A DNA stretch of 64,000 nt from Boswellia sacra. Taxonomy: Eukaryota; Streptophyta; Magnoliopsida; Sapindales; Burseraceae. Positions within the stretch are counted from its first letter, which is position 1. The number at the start of each line of letters is the position of its first letter. Positions 25,100 through 37,819 of the stretch are shown here, piece after piece. The stretch is taken from positions 1-64,000 of the forward strand of contig SNVD02004405.1 in the NCBI GenBank assembly GCA_013180625.2, in the 5' to 3' direction. The translations under genes and the position numbers were made by a program. Below the pieces are notes generated by a model. That model saw only the letters and a list, made by a program, of their open reading frames with translations. It was not told where the DNA came from and searched no databases.

Positions 25100-25109
25100 A
25101 AATAAAAAT

Positions 25110-26865
25110 CAATTAATTATAAGTTTATTGAACATTTTCAATTAGAAACCATATGAGAAAATTTAGTTTTGGGCAATTAAATTTTGTATTTGTATTTGTA
25201 AACAAGCAAAGCATGTAACTTAGTAAAATCATTAAATATAAAAAAAAAAAAAAAAGTGAAAATCTTTGGACACATACGTATATAACATGTGGAGTACATT
25301 GTAATAGTATTACTTCAAAAGAAAATGAGAAGTGATTCAACCAAATATTCTTGACCCTACAAATTATCACAAAATCCTAATTAATTACTATCAAAACAGT
25401 ACCATTAAAAGTACAATAAAATTTGCCTAAAAAGTTCACTTGCCTAAGTAATCACTGTTTTAAGAATTTTATCTAATAATATTTAGCCCCTACAAATTAC
25501 AAGAGTTATGGACATGTATATGTTGTTCAATAATTTCTTTGTGTAACATTTTAATATTACCATTTTTAAATAAATATAATTTTCAAATGTTGTGAATCCA
25601 TCAACCAATGCCTAAATGTGAACCAGTTTATATCAAAATTTTGTATAAAATTGAATACTTAGCCTAATATTATAAAATTTGCAAAATTAATTTGGGCACT
25701 GCAAATCTTTTATACAAAATTAATTGTTGTTGAAACTTTGATCATCTGGTCCCTTTGATCGCCGATGCAAATAACGATGAAGTCCATAGATCCTAGTCTA
25801 CACTCGTCGGCAAGAAAATTGATGTTGGTTATGTCACTGAACATGCAATTCCACTTGTGGTCCGCAGCCGGCATCGCTTGCATTGGGCAACTATTTTTGT
25901 ATTTTTTTCAATTTTTTAAAAATAAATTAGTAAATATCTTAATTGTTGTTAATATCTTAGGCTCTGTTCTTTCTTGTTTCCAAATCTTGTTTTTTGTATT
26001 GCACATTTTTCAATGCAATTTATATTCAATCTCAACCACATATTCTTTTCAAAATTTAAAATAATGCAAAATCAACCATATATTCCTAAATTCAATTGAA
26101 AACAAAAATACTGGATTCATAAAAGAACACACCCTTAATTTTTAATGACCTAAATATTAATAATTATAAACTTATTTTCAAATTTTTGAATATTTTAGTA
26201 TTTGTATTAAAAATTAGATTATGAAAATTAGGTTTACCAAATACATATTCATATCTTTTAGACAGTACATCAATTTTTTCTACAATAATTTTTTACAGCA
26301 CCATAATCTCAAAGAGACTCTTGGATTATTAATTTTTAGTGAATGGAATTTAATTAAAAGAGATTTTATTTTCCATAAAAATAGTATTTATTAAAAAAAG
26401 TAAAAATGCCTTTATATATTTGTGTAAACAAAACCCACCTCTTAAGTTAAAAAAAAAAAAAAGGTATTGATATCGCTTCTATTATTTGCATTGCAAAATA
26501 CACATTTTTCATTTACTAAAACAAAATTACTTTAAAAAAAAAAAAAAAAGAATCCCATCTTGGAACCAAAAAAAAAAAACAAAAAATTAAAGCAAACACG
26601 TGGCGTTATCAAAGTTCAACAGCAACCGCCGGATGAATCAAGTTACACTTTTTCAAAAGAAGTAACGGCACAGATCTCACTCGAAAACATCCCAACCCTG
26701 TACAACCACACGTCTAAAGCCTCTCCAACAAAGAGTCAGCGAAAAAAAACACACCCAACACTGGAAAAACCTCCAAGTAAGCGCATTACGCAACCCCTAG
26801 GTGCACGTTAGCACCCGAAAACCCCACTGCAAGCAACTCAGCATCTTGCGAGTCCCTAGTCCACT
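25110..26865. other. AT-rich intergenic DNA upstream of the KH gene
   Basis: Several poly-A runs (25239, 26449, 26533, 26567). The frames at 25765-26064 and 26560-26811 have no recognisable domain. No gene or element is supported. Confidence 0.5.
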
Positions 26866-26908
26866 ATCTCTCGCTCTCTCTCTCTCTCTCCCTCGCGCGC
26901 GCGCTCGC
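26866..26908 (+). promoter_or_regulatory. CT-rich tract and GC alternation in KH gene 5' leader region
   Basis: A (CT)n run followed by CGCGCGCGCG lies about 75-115 bases before the start codon. CT tracts of this kind are common near plant transcription starts. A regulatory role is inferred. Confidence 0.4.
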
Positions 26909-26981
26909 AGATAACAATAAGAAAACGAAGAAGCGAAGGGCAAAACAAAGAACAATTAAAGAGAGAAATTGACAGTAACTG

Positions 26982-29900
26982 ATGAAGCGTACGATAATGT
27001 CCGACCCGAACCCGTATAGCACCGCAAACGGATCCTCCAACAAGCGCTCGAAGCCCCCGCCCCCTCCCCTCACTGTCCCTCATGGCCACGTGGCCTTCCG
27101 CCTCCTGTGCCACGCCTCCCGTATTGGCGGGGTCATTGGCAAGTCGGGGACGGTTATCAAGCAGCTCCAGCAGTCGACCGGGGCGAAGATCCGGATCGAG
27201 GAGGCGCCGGCCGAGTCGACCGACCGGGTCATTACGGTGATTGGACCGGTGAGTGTTGAGACGAGGATTGCGGTGTGCAACAGTAGGAGTGGCGGCGGCG
27301 GTGGCAATGTAGTGAATAGTAGTGGTAGCGAGGGGAGTAATGGGGAGGCTGTGGGAGTTGAAGCGTCGAAGGCTCAGGAGGGGTTGATTAGGGTTTTTGA
27401 GAGGATATTGGAGGTGGCGGCGGAGAATGATGGGATTGAGATGGCGGTTGTGTCATGTAGGTTGCTGGCGGAGAGCCACCAGGTGGGTTCTGTGATTGGG
27501 AAAGGAGGGAAAGTTGTGGAAAAAATTAGGAGGGAGAGTGGCTGTAAAATTAGGGTTTTGACTGAGAACTTGTCTGCTTGTGCTGGGCCTAATGATGAAA
27601 TTGTTGAGGTAATTCAATTGCTTAGAATATTTGGATTCGATAGTTGCATTCTTCTTTATGAAAGGCGAAATTTTGAATCTCGCTGTAATTGTTTACATTC
27701 TTTCGAGTTTAAATTTATGCTAGTTTTTCCACGTTAGGACTTTGCTTTATTCTGGGTAGTCTGAATTTTGGTTAATATTTAAGGATAAAAAACTTCGAAC
27801 TTGTGCTTTGGTGCATGTTGCTGCTTCTGGATTGTTTAGACTTTTGAGTTTTAGTTATGCTAGTAGTTGCTTGGACTGAACTTTGACTATTTTTTAATGG
27901 AATTCTAGGTAATGGAAAAGTGTTTGTCTAGTCTTTTGTGTTCACTCTAATGCTATTAGACAGTTAATGTGAGAATTTCTAATTTGTTGACATCTATGCT
28001 GTGTCAAGATTCAGGACTGCAAACCTTTTTGTTACTGTTCTAGATGGCTTCTTTGCTCTTTTGATCATATAAGACGTTATTCTCTATTGGACCTTTATAA
28101 ACCCTAGTATTAAATTATCTTCGGAAAGAGTGGGTAATAGAAAAGCAATGACAAAACTAAATGTTCTTGTATTTATTATTACATTTTTTTGGTGGCTTAC
28201 CTTCTGATTCTTGACAAATATGCTTGATATCGTTTTGCTTATCGATGATGAGGGTGGCATTTTGTGCTCAAAAGATAGAATGTTGTACGGTGGATATGTT
28301 GTATGGTGGATAGCAAATAGCAAAGTTATAGTATTAGATTATGACAAGCTTATTTTGGCAAAAATATCTGAATAAATATTCATCCAGGTTCAAACTAAGG
28401 AAACATTGAAAATAGGTTTCTAAAGTATTTTAGAACTCCTTTTCTTGAATTCTAAGAGAGCTTGAGGTTAGAGGGTTAGAGGTGGATTTCTGAAGGGGCA
28501 TATCAAAATAGAAATTTTCCTTAGTTTTAAAGGAAAAAGAATATGCTTCTGTGGAAAAAGATCTCGCTAGAATATATATTCCTTATTTTGAGGTTGTGCT
28601 AGTAATAAATAAAGAATTATAAAGATGGTCTAATATAGCTAATGGGTGTCCAACTCCTTGGCCTCTGTTTTCAATTCATTTAAGCATTAAGCGTACCGAA
28701 TGCTGAAGTATATGGTTCATTTAATAATACCGTTGAGAATTTGTTTCTTGTTCCCTTACGAAAATATATTCATGTTTTCTGCAGATTGAAGGGGATGTTT
28801 TGGCTGTAAAGAAAGGGCTCATTGGTGTCACTCACCGTCTCCAAGACTGTCCACCAGTTGACAAGACAAGGATGACTGCCAGTAGATCTCATGAGGCAGT
28901 TCCACAAGAGATTATACACAGACCTATTGAGGCAGTCTCTCAAGAGACCATACGTAGACCTCTTGAGGCAATCTCCCATGAGATTATTCGTCGACCCATT
29001 GATGCTGTCACACAAGAGATTTTACGGAGACCGCTTGAGGCATTTCCCTCAGAAACTTCACGTAGATCTTTTGAAACAGTTCCCCTTGAGACTTCACGTA
29101 GACCTTTTGAGCCGGTTCCCAAGGATACTCTAGCTGATCTTCATGTAGATCTTCTTTCACAGAGAAATTCAGTGTTAACTGCTACACCAAGCAACTCCAT
29201 CAATTATGCTTCAGGAGTTCATACTTTGTCATTAGAATCTGACAGGGCAGGCACCTTGGATGCGAAAATGCAACAGCATGAAGTAAGTTTTAGAATTCTT
29301 TGTTCCAACGATAAGGTTGGTGGTGTTATTGGAAAAGGAGGCGCCATTATAAGGGCTCTTCAGAACGAGACTGGTGCTTCCATAAGTATTGGATCTACCG
29401 TGGCCGACTGTGATGAACGGTTAATAACTGTTACTGCATCAGAGGTTTGTTGTGCTGTGATCTTTGTTTAGAGTTTTTAATACAAGCTTATCTTATGATG
29501 CAAGGCGTTTGCTTTTTTACATTGGCTTCATTTCTTGTAGAACCCAGAATCACGGTATTCACCTGCACAAAAGGCAGTTGTCCTTGTTTTCTCTAGATTG
29601 ATAGATGCTGGCATTGAAAAAGGGATAGATTTGGGCTCAAATAAGGGGTTGCCTGTCATTGCTCGGCTTGTGGTTGCATCAAATCAAGTTGGTTGTTTGT
29701 TGGGAAAGGGAGGCTCAATAATCTCAGAAATGCGGAAGGTAACTGGTACTGGCATGAGGATTATAGGTGACCATGTCCCAAAGTGTACCTCAGAGAACGA
29801 TAAAGTGGTACAGGTACGAATGGTTTCCTTTCCCATTTAGTTTTGTTTATTACAGTGAAAGGAAACATTTTATGTATATGGCTTCTTTTCCCTTCCACAC

Positions 29901-31699
29901 CCACTCCCCGGACCCCCCCACCCTTCTCTTCCATCCACCCCTCCCCCTCTCCCCCCAAACCCATCCTCCTCCCCCACCCCCAAAAAAACACCCCCCCTCC
30001 TCCTTTGAAGTTTGATAGGGCAACTGATAACTTTCTTTCTTGAGTCTCACCAGAATTATGGTAGCTTATTGTGACATGTACAAGTTTCTGTTATGGTTAT
30101 TGTTTTCTAACTATTCTGAGTTGCAATAATCTTAGCTAAGATAAACGAAAATAATGATGATATCACAAGGTACCAATTATTTTGCTAACATTTTGGGTCC
30201 AGTTAGTGTTTTTTGATGACCTTGCTATTTTGATACAGATTATCTGTTAATTGTGAGCATTCAGAACTTTTCCCCTTTCTATAGTGCTATTATTAGGGGC
30301 TCCCTTTGCTGTAAAATACACTAGCTCTAAAATTGTTCCCATTAGAGCCAATTTTATGCATGTATGTGTAATGCATTTTAGGTATAGGCCTTTTTTCAAG
30401 TTTTGTGTGCTAAATCATGCAAAGAAGCCAAACTTTTGTGATCCGTGTTTGAGTGCTTCTAGACCGCTACTTATGGAGAATGATTTTGCTTTTGGGAAAG
30501 GTAATGAAGCTCAGATTCCTTAGATGTGTGTTGTTGTAGCAAATTTTTGGGTGATTCAGCAAGAAAGAAATGGTTGTGTTTTCAAAGAAAAAAGAGAGGA
30601 ACAAATTAATTGCTTGGGGAATATAATTTAATTTCTTGCACTTTTTAAGGCTTCCTTTTCCGTAGATGTTCGTGATATGTATAGTTTTTCTTCATCTCAA
30701 TTAGGAAGGGGTTCTAAGTTGGATTGTGGACCGGGCGGTTTCTTGCTCTAGAGATGAATTATTTTTGTTGACATTGCGCAGATACTTACAGGGCTTGTAG
30801 AATGATTTTTCTATAGCTTCAAATACCGCTTTTCGAGAGGGTTTTGTTTCTTTTAACGACATCTGGTCTATTTTTGTGACTGATATCTCCTTTTCTATTA
30901 AAATACATCTTCTTAGTTTCCTAGTAAAAAACAACATAAGAATCGTGTTTTCAACAATTGAGAATAATCTTTGCAGGTTCTGAATATGGTTTTTCCCCAT
31001 CAAATTTGGCAACTCTTAGTATTATGCAAGGGTATATGTAACCTTTATTCAACAATTAATGGTTCTGTATTGCTAGTTGTGGTTTTATATCCTAAGAGGT
31101 CTGAGGAAGTGAGATATCTTGGAGATTAGAAGTAATATTGGCGTTTGAATTGATTTTGTGGAAAAAAAAGGAATAAATAAAAGGATGGCAATAATGTTGA
31201 TATGAGTGAACCTGAGCCTTCTGCCATTAAAGTAGTGTCGGGATAGAAGTTGCATGTGAACTTTTATAGGGAGTTGTAGAACTTAGGGTTAGATTATTTA
31301 CCCCTCATCAAAAACTCATGTGAAATAGGAAGCAGGCTAGAAACTTTCCAAATGACATGGTTATTTTGTCTGTTTATAGCAATATGGTATTGGCTTTAGC
31401 CATTTCTTCCAATAGAAATGACTCTTTTAAGTTTCGCATTGTTATTTATAATTGCATTGAAAAAATGGAAGTATCATAAATATCATAAAGAAACAATTGT
31501 TGCTCTCAAAGAACTTCACAAGGGAATGGAATTGAGTGATGGCTGAAATTAATTTTGAACAGCTAATTAGGTTTTTCAATAAAAAAGGGGTGAAAAAGAA
31601 GAGGTGATTATGGGTTCATTTGAGGGGGTAAGAGAGCCAAGAAGAGTAATGGATGCAAAACAAGGAAAGTGATTTGAATCAATTTTTTTCGGGGAGAGG

Positions 31700-31742
<43 letters not shown>

Positions 31743-34700
31743 AACCAAAACTTTACTTTTGCACAAAGCTGATGGCTGCTATGCGTAACAGTTGCCAACC
31801 ACTCAGCCAGTCAGTTTTACTTTATTTTATTTTATTTTTGAAAAAAGGAGAAACTTTAATTGATAAATTAGAGTTTCCCTTGGATGTATTGATAGGTGGA
31901 GAATGAAAGACTAATTGATACATAAAGTTTAGAGAAAGACTGGTTGATATTTTTGTTGAAAAGATGATAACATTAAGAGTTTTTCTATCTGGCCTTTTCA
32001 TTTTACTTATTTATTCTTTTTTTTTTTTGGGGGGGGGGTTAAAGCCAGGATTTGTGATTTTCTCTATTTATCTTCTTCAATTCACAGATTTCGGGAGAGT
32101 TTTCAAAGGTGAAAGATGCAGTATATAATGTTACTGGTAGACTGCGAGATAATCTTTTCTCCAGCTCGATGAACTGTGCCGGAACAAGAAGCAGTTTCTC
32201 TGCATTACCTGAGACCAGTCCTTATGGAAGATTGAGGGATCTGGCCCCTGTTGGGATACCCTCATCAGTTGGTATTTCTTATAGTCTTGGTCGACATACT
32301 ACTGTAACACAGGGCATAGATCGTATGGGACTTTCCCATAGTCTAGATTGTCCTCCTTCACCAAGGCTGTGGGCATCACAGGTATAATCTCTGACTCTGC
32401 CATAGATTACTGAGTTTTAATGTTCTTTTATTTTTTATTAATTTTTTTTTTTACTGGATTTGGTTACAGACATTGAGTGGAGTGAATCCAAGGGGCATCA
32501 CAGATGTTGGCAGAGGTCGGACACATCTTAAAGGTGGCCTAGAACTTGGCAGGTTTGTAATGAACAACATAGTGCATGAATTATGTGGGTTGCAACTTAA
32601 ATTGTTTTATCTTAGTGATATGTTTTACTAAAGTCATGATTAAGGCATCAAACTCTCAGCTCTTAGCGTTAAATTTTGGACAGTGGAAAACATATCCTAA
32701 AGGGTTTGATATCACTTGATCATGATGCTTGAAACAAACCCCATATCTCTGTTGGGATTCTGGCTGGCACTTCATATCCTCTTGCATGACTATTGAGGTT
32801 ATATGAGAACTTTGGGCTTGGACTTATGCTATTTCACATAATTTATATTTGATAACGATCTCACACATTGCAACTTCAAATATCTGTTTTCATGTAAATT
32901 CTGTCCCTCCAGTCCTGGATATCATCTTCGGTTCGTCACTTTTCCTATGCCTCCTATGCTAGATTTGTGTGGAGTTACTTTTGCGTAGAAGTTACAAGGA
33001 AATGGGGGTTTGATTGGGGTTTCTGGGTGCAGATTGGCTCAGAATCTAGAACATATTTTTATTTCATTTCATGAAAAAAAATCATGTTTATTAAAGTTTA
33101 TGATTTTGGAGCTTTATATATGCTGAAAAGATGTCTGCCAAATGCTCTTATTACTAATTGGAATTTAAAATATTTTTGTGTCGACTAGTTAATTTAGACG
33201 ATCTGGTGCTTTACTCAGTTGACTGACATCATCCATGTAATAAATAGCAAATAAATGAAATATTGAAATGTAAAGTCTCAAATGAAAGAACCTAAAACAA
33301 GGAAGTTGTGAGAGGGAAATCTAAGTATAAAGGACAATTTGTGAAAACAACCAAGTGGAGGGGTGGTCTTCAATTTTTAGCAGATCTAATGTTTTCTTTA
33401 ATGGCATAGCCAAGCTCAACCTTAGGATTAAAAATATTTTTCCAAATGTGTTGCAAAGTGTGCTAAAGTATGCATTTAATGAGATGAGGGGCGTTTAATG
33501 GGGTTGCACTCGTCAACTTGTCCTTGCTGATGTGTGGCACATTTAACTTGTTAAATCCTGACAAGTGTTGCTAGATCATTTTAAAAATATAAATAAAAAA
33601 AAAAGAAGAAGAATTTTGGCAAGGCAATCAAAAGAAATTAGGTTGGCTAAATTTTAAAACACTCCTTATGACTTGATAATTTTATCTAATTATGAAGTGT
33701 TATTGATATCTAATTGCAAAGCATTTTGATTCAGTTACAGAGGAAGCAGCCTCAATTTATAATGTTTTTTGCCGCTCTCGTAGTTAATGAGCATATGCCA
33801 AACTAGAGACAGATGTCTGAGTAAATGCAGTTTGACTCTTTTAACTTTGGATGTTGTCATTGGCTAAGAGACCGGAAAAAGCGCTATAAATTGAAACTGC
33901 TCCTTTTGTAATTGAACCTAAATGTTTTGCAATTTGAGAGTAATGATACTTGGACTTCTCTCTTGCTTCTGTCCTTGTTTTAGGTTCATTCATTTCAACC
34001 TTATGATTTGGTTACTTTTGTAGTTTGATACTTATTATACAACATGTTATCAAGACAATCACAATCACAATCAGCATACTTTGGCCCAAAAGTGGATAAT
34101 CTCTTATGTGCACATGCTAGAACCTTATAAATTTGCCCACTCGGCCACAGTTTACTCATGGATATTGCTGGTTTTTTTTTTCAAAAAAAAAAAATGAATT
34201 CTTTAGATAATGACTTGTATGTCTAATATAATTTCGCATTTCCTTCTCTCCCACCATCATCATAAATTACTTCCTGGAAAGGTCAAAGACAAAGATTCAT
34301 TGTTCAAAATGGCATATATTTTTATTAGGCTTCTGACCTTTCATTTGTTTTCTGCAGTGGAAGCAAATCTGCTATTGTGACCAATACAACTGTAGAGATT
34401 ATAGTTCCTGAGAATGTTATTGACTCTGTTTATGGAGAGAATGGTAGCAATCTGGCTCGTCTGAGACAGGTATCTCTCTTAATGACTTACCTATAGTTAT
34501 TGAGTAATTGGATTGCTTCTTGTGTTTGTGTAAAATCAAAAACATGTTGATATTTTGTATTAGTTGGCTGTCCATGGATCTGATAATTTTGTTACGTGTA
34601 TATGAGAGGGAGAGGGAAAGGGAGAAGTTTCTGAGATTTGAAACATAGGAATTGCTGATAGAAAATAAGTCCATATTGTATTTGAGCAGAGAAATCTGAG

Positions 34701-35306
34701 ACTTCCAACGTGGAACAAATGAATGGTTGAAAGGAATTTATTGACAGGTTGTGTGTGTGTATGTAACAAGAGAGAAAAGTTCTTCTCTCTGCAAACGGAA
34801 GAAACATGCATAATGGTTATCGAGTCTATAACTTGGGGAATTCTGCATTAAGATCATAAGTTTCTGTTCACCCAATTATCTTAAAGCAGGGAGCAAAATG
34901 ATTTGTGTTTAGATTTATGCGATGAGCTTAAATATTAGATTTATGTTAAGGGGTGTGCAAAGCGTTTCAAGTACTGTTGTTGTTTCTTCTCTTTTAAGCT
35001 TGTGGTTATAATTTCATTGTTTGATTGGAAGCTAATTTCAGTGTATGCTTCCCATTTTACAAATTAAAATATAAAAGAAGGAAGCTGATATCTTCCAACT
35101 TGTTCACATTTTTATATGGTAAATGTCCTCAATGAATCCAACCTTATCATGAACTTTTCCGTGATCAGATTTCTGGTGCTAAGGTCATCATGCATGAACC
35201 TCGTCGAGGATCAAGTGATAGGATTATAGTGATATCTGGGACACCAGATGAAACCCAGGCAGCTCAGAGCCTTCTCCAAGCATTCATCCTGACTGGATCA
35301 TCCTGA
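26982..35306 (+). CDS. Five-KH-domain RNA-binding protein (HEN4-like), 7 exons
   Basis: Coding exons are 26982-27608, 28785-29444, 29541-29813, 32088-32381, 32470-32552, 34358-34469 and 35169-35306. They join in one frame to 728 residues, with all introns GT-AG. Five KH domains are seen: KH1 about 36-100 (GVIGKSG), KH2 157-231 (SVIGKGG), KH3 374-440 (GVIGKGG), KH4 468-545 (CLLGKGG) and a divergent C-terminal KH5 657-722, where the GXXG loop is GENG. Plant proteins of this architecture (HEN4, RCF3 and relatives) bind RNA in the nucleus and act in pre-mRNA processing. A 12-residue tandem repeat lies between KH2 and KH3, and KH1 has a long Gly/Ser insert (residues 102-130). The start could also be the ATG at 26997, five codons on. 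The exact ortholog is not certain. Confidence 0.9.
28893..29132 (+). repeat. In-frame 36-bp minisatellite coding 12-residue repeats in the KH protein
   Basis: About 6.7 copies of a 36-base unit encode EAVPQEIIHRPI, EAVSQETIRRPL, EAISHEIIRRPI, DAVTQEILRRPL, EAFPSETSRRSF, ETVPLETSRRPF and EPVPKDTL (residues about 246-325). The unit keeps the frame and alternates acidic, Pro and Arg-Arg-Pro residues, giving a likely disordered linker between KH2 and KH3. Confidence 0.9.
29814..32087 (+). other. Long third intron of the KH gene with low-complexity tracts
   Basis: It contains a C-rich stretch at 29890-30000, a GA repeat at 31690-31740 and poly-T/G runs near 32017-32039. Frames in it (30284-30523, 30701-31012) show no domain. 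Confidence 0.7.
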
Positions 35307-36254
35307 CAATATCGTCCTCAAACTTGACTCGGGGATTTTTCCAGTCGAAGACAAGTTCTGTCTGTTGAATATGTTGTCTTTCAACCTGGACATATTTATT
35401 TTGCTCACAGGCGAAGTAAGTGCAGTTTGTTGCTTTGGAGTAGCTCGTCTTCTTCAATTTCTGTACATTAATCCTTGTATCATGCCAACCCTGCCTTTTT
35501 GACCAAAGCAATGCAAGTCTGATTGTTTACCAAAATGTTTTGTAGGGAGAGCCATGACTATTGTTTACAGTTTACTGATTGAATAGTTGAAAATGATTTT
35601 TTTTAATTTTTTTGAGATGGGAGGGGAGTCGCAAATAAAACCTGTTAATATTTTCACGACGTTGCTTAATATTTAGTAATTTGAGTTTCTTTTCGGGAGA
35701 TGCTATTATAATCGATTGATAATAATAAGTATACAATCATTGCAAATCCTTTCTTTCCGTTTGTAAATTTTAAGAGTGACATCTGATAGAAGAGAAAACT
35801 TCAAATTTGTAAAACTGTAAACCTTACTGGAACAGAAATAATAAAACATGAAACCTTTGATATAGAATGGAAACTTGGTGGAATACTTTGGGCGTTTAGA
35901 AAAATTATACCAATTGATGGTATATCTCAAATCAAAAGTCAATATTTTTCGTTATCTTTCATGGTAACGAGGGAAACATGGATTTCCGTTTTCACAAGGT
36001 TACAACTCCTGTGTAATATTGATAACCTCAAATTCCATTTTCAGTTGACAAAGAAATGTAGTAAATTGATACAGACACACGAGGACACTATTTTGTTTCA
36101 GCTCTGCCTTGGAGAAATTAAATGAAGACAAACAGAGGCTCAAAAGTTTAAGATAATCTCATAATATACAAATATGCAATATTGTTCATCAATATAACCA
36201 GGCTTGTAGCATAACCAGATTGCTCAAAGCTATATGGCAGACTGCCTTGCATCT
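35307..36254. other. Converging 3' ends of the KH and costars genes
   Basis: Non-coding. It should carry both 3' untranslated regions and polyadenylation sites. No other gene is supported. Confidence 0.6.
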
Positions 36255-37819
36255 CTAGGGCCCAGTTGCTGATTCGATCGCTGCCTCAGCTGGTGCTGGT
36301 GGTGGTGCTTTGAGTATGATTTCCACATTATCATGGACTCCTTGGAGCAGAAGCTCACCATCATATGTAAGAATTTTACGCCTTTTTGCTGCTCTCAGTG
36401 TGCCAACGAGTGCTTCAAATATGTTTGCACACCTATCGTCGTTAAATAGCACGCCAAATGTGACCTTCAGAACAGAAATCAAATATCATCTTGCATATAA
36501 GGTAAAGTGATTGTTGAACTGAAATCCTCTATGCTGGCTGCTAAGCATAGCAACACAAATTTCACTGGAGGTTTGTATCAGTTAGCAATGGCTAAAACTG
36601 GGAAACAGGGAATACAGAGAACGCTGTTAAAGATATAATTTATTCCATTAAAGAAAGAAAGAATATCTTAGTCCAACCTTTCTATAATGTAACAAGCAGA
36701 AAAGCTTAATCTGCATAATCTCAAGCTTTATTGTTGTACTAGCACATGATGTGTGAGTATGCTCAAAGCTCATGCTCATGCCCATGCTCACTAATCATAA
36801 ATCACATGCATAAATCATGTGAGTATGCACATGATGTGCTGCCAATACTTTGAATTACTAAAAAGATGATCACTGGAAATCAAAACTCAAAAAGTCTCTA
36901 ATCTATTCAACCAATGAAAACAGCACCACCACCTTCTGAAAGGTCAACTCAGGGAATGGGCTTCTGCCGATAATAATAGTTCAGAAAGGGAACCTATGAA
37001 AAATTCTAGCAAGCATTTTCTCAACCCCTAGCTTTAATATGGGAGCTTCAAAGTCAAATGACATTGGATTTTTAAACATTTCAACTCCTTGACATGCACC
37101 TAGTTCTTGGCACAATCAACAACCAAGTTGAACCAACTCTAGAAACAACGCAGAGGAAGCCATGAAGAGAGGACCCCGGTCAGAATTGGACCATTATGGG
37201 CTTTGATCTATGCGGGTACCATAATATCAGATTGGGGAGGAAGATTAGACTTAGAGATTGATAGAAAAGCAAGGATACGGGCTCGTGTGAGTAGGAAACA
37301 GAGCAAACAATTATCCACTTCCAAGTTTCTCTTTCACCTCAGAAACTTCCCTAGCAGGCCAGCGCACTCAACTAGCTCTTCCTTCACTTATAATCGAATC
37401 CCAGTTTAATCAAGAATAAATTTCAATAATGATATTCAAGAAAACAAGATTAAACATGCTTAGAACTTACTCAAACTTCTTCAAATCAAATAAGTAGAAT
37501 TTCATGCAGTAATTGAAGGAAGTTGTATGGCACCAAGTTAATGTTCTTCCAATCTATTTTGAAATATAAGACATACCCATGTAGAGAAAATGCTCCAACA
37601 ATGAAACAAAATCAACTAAACTACCAAAGATCCAAACTTTCACATGGTCCAAGTAATGTAGATCCAGATCAAAAGCATTTGGTGGGCATAGATCAATCAT
37701 TATGGAAAGGAAAGAGAAGGATTAGAAAGAGATCAAACCTTATAAGAGCCATCAGTTTGGACAGTTCCAAGTCTTTGGATTTCTTCCTTGAGTCGTTCTA
37801 CCTCTTCTTCCACGTTCAT
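36255..37819 (-). CDS. Costars family protein (ABRACL-like), 96 aa, 2 exons
   Basis: Exon 1 is 37739-37819 ([20 protein letters not shown], 27 codons ending SYK). Exon 2 is 36255-36464 ([20 protein letters not shown] to the stop). The 1274-base intron is GT-AG and falls between codons. The protein covers the whole costars domain: the conserved [21 protein letters not shown] core, LRAAKRRKI, and [14 protein letters not shown], with an Ala/Pro-rich tail. Costars proteins are small and cytosolic; animal and Dictyostelium members affect actin dynamics, and the plant role is little known. The first exon is too short to show as a long open frame; its start matches the family N-terminus. The gene converges on the KH gene. 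Confidence 0.93.

Larger units (their letters stand above)
19678..25109 (+). mobile_element. Mutator-like element with TIRs and 10-bp target duplication
   Basis: The element body is 19688-25099 (5412 bp). Terminal inverted repeats are about 130 bp (19688-19816 and 24966-25099). Both start GGGATAATTTCAAAAG and are about 93% identical by eye. Perfect 10-bp direct repeats AAATAAAAAT flank it at 19678-19687 and 25100-25109, within the 8-11 bp range known for Mutator elements. One MURA-type transposase gene lies on the plus strand. The intact target duplication and similar TIRs suggest a fairly recent insertion, although the gene is broken. Confidence 0.9.

Noticed and set aside
25765..26064. 99-residue frame in the AT-rich spacer
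   Set aside because: No recognised family, biased composition after residue 45, no splice or leader support.
26560..26811. Lys-rich 83-residue frame upstream of the KH gene
   Set aside because: It comes from poly-A runs and has no domain; it sits in the probable promoter region.
28891..29133. Alternative frames (plus and minus) over the KH minisatellite
   Set aside because: A 36-bp repeat keeps all frames open; the KH protein frame joins correctly at both splice sites, the others do not.
36310..36510. Plus-strand 66-residue frame over costars exon 2
   Set aside because: Shadow of the real minus-strand exon, which matches the costars family.
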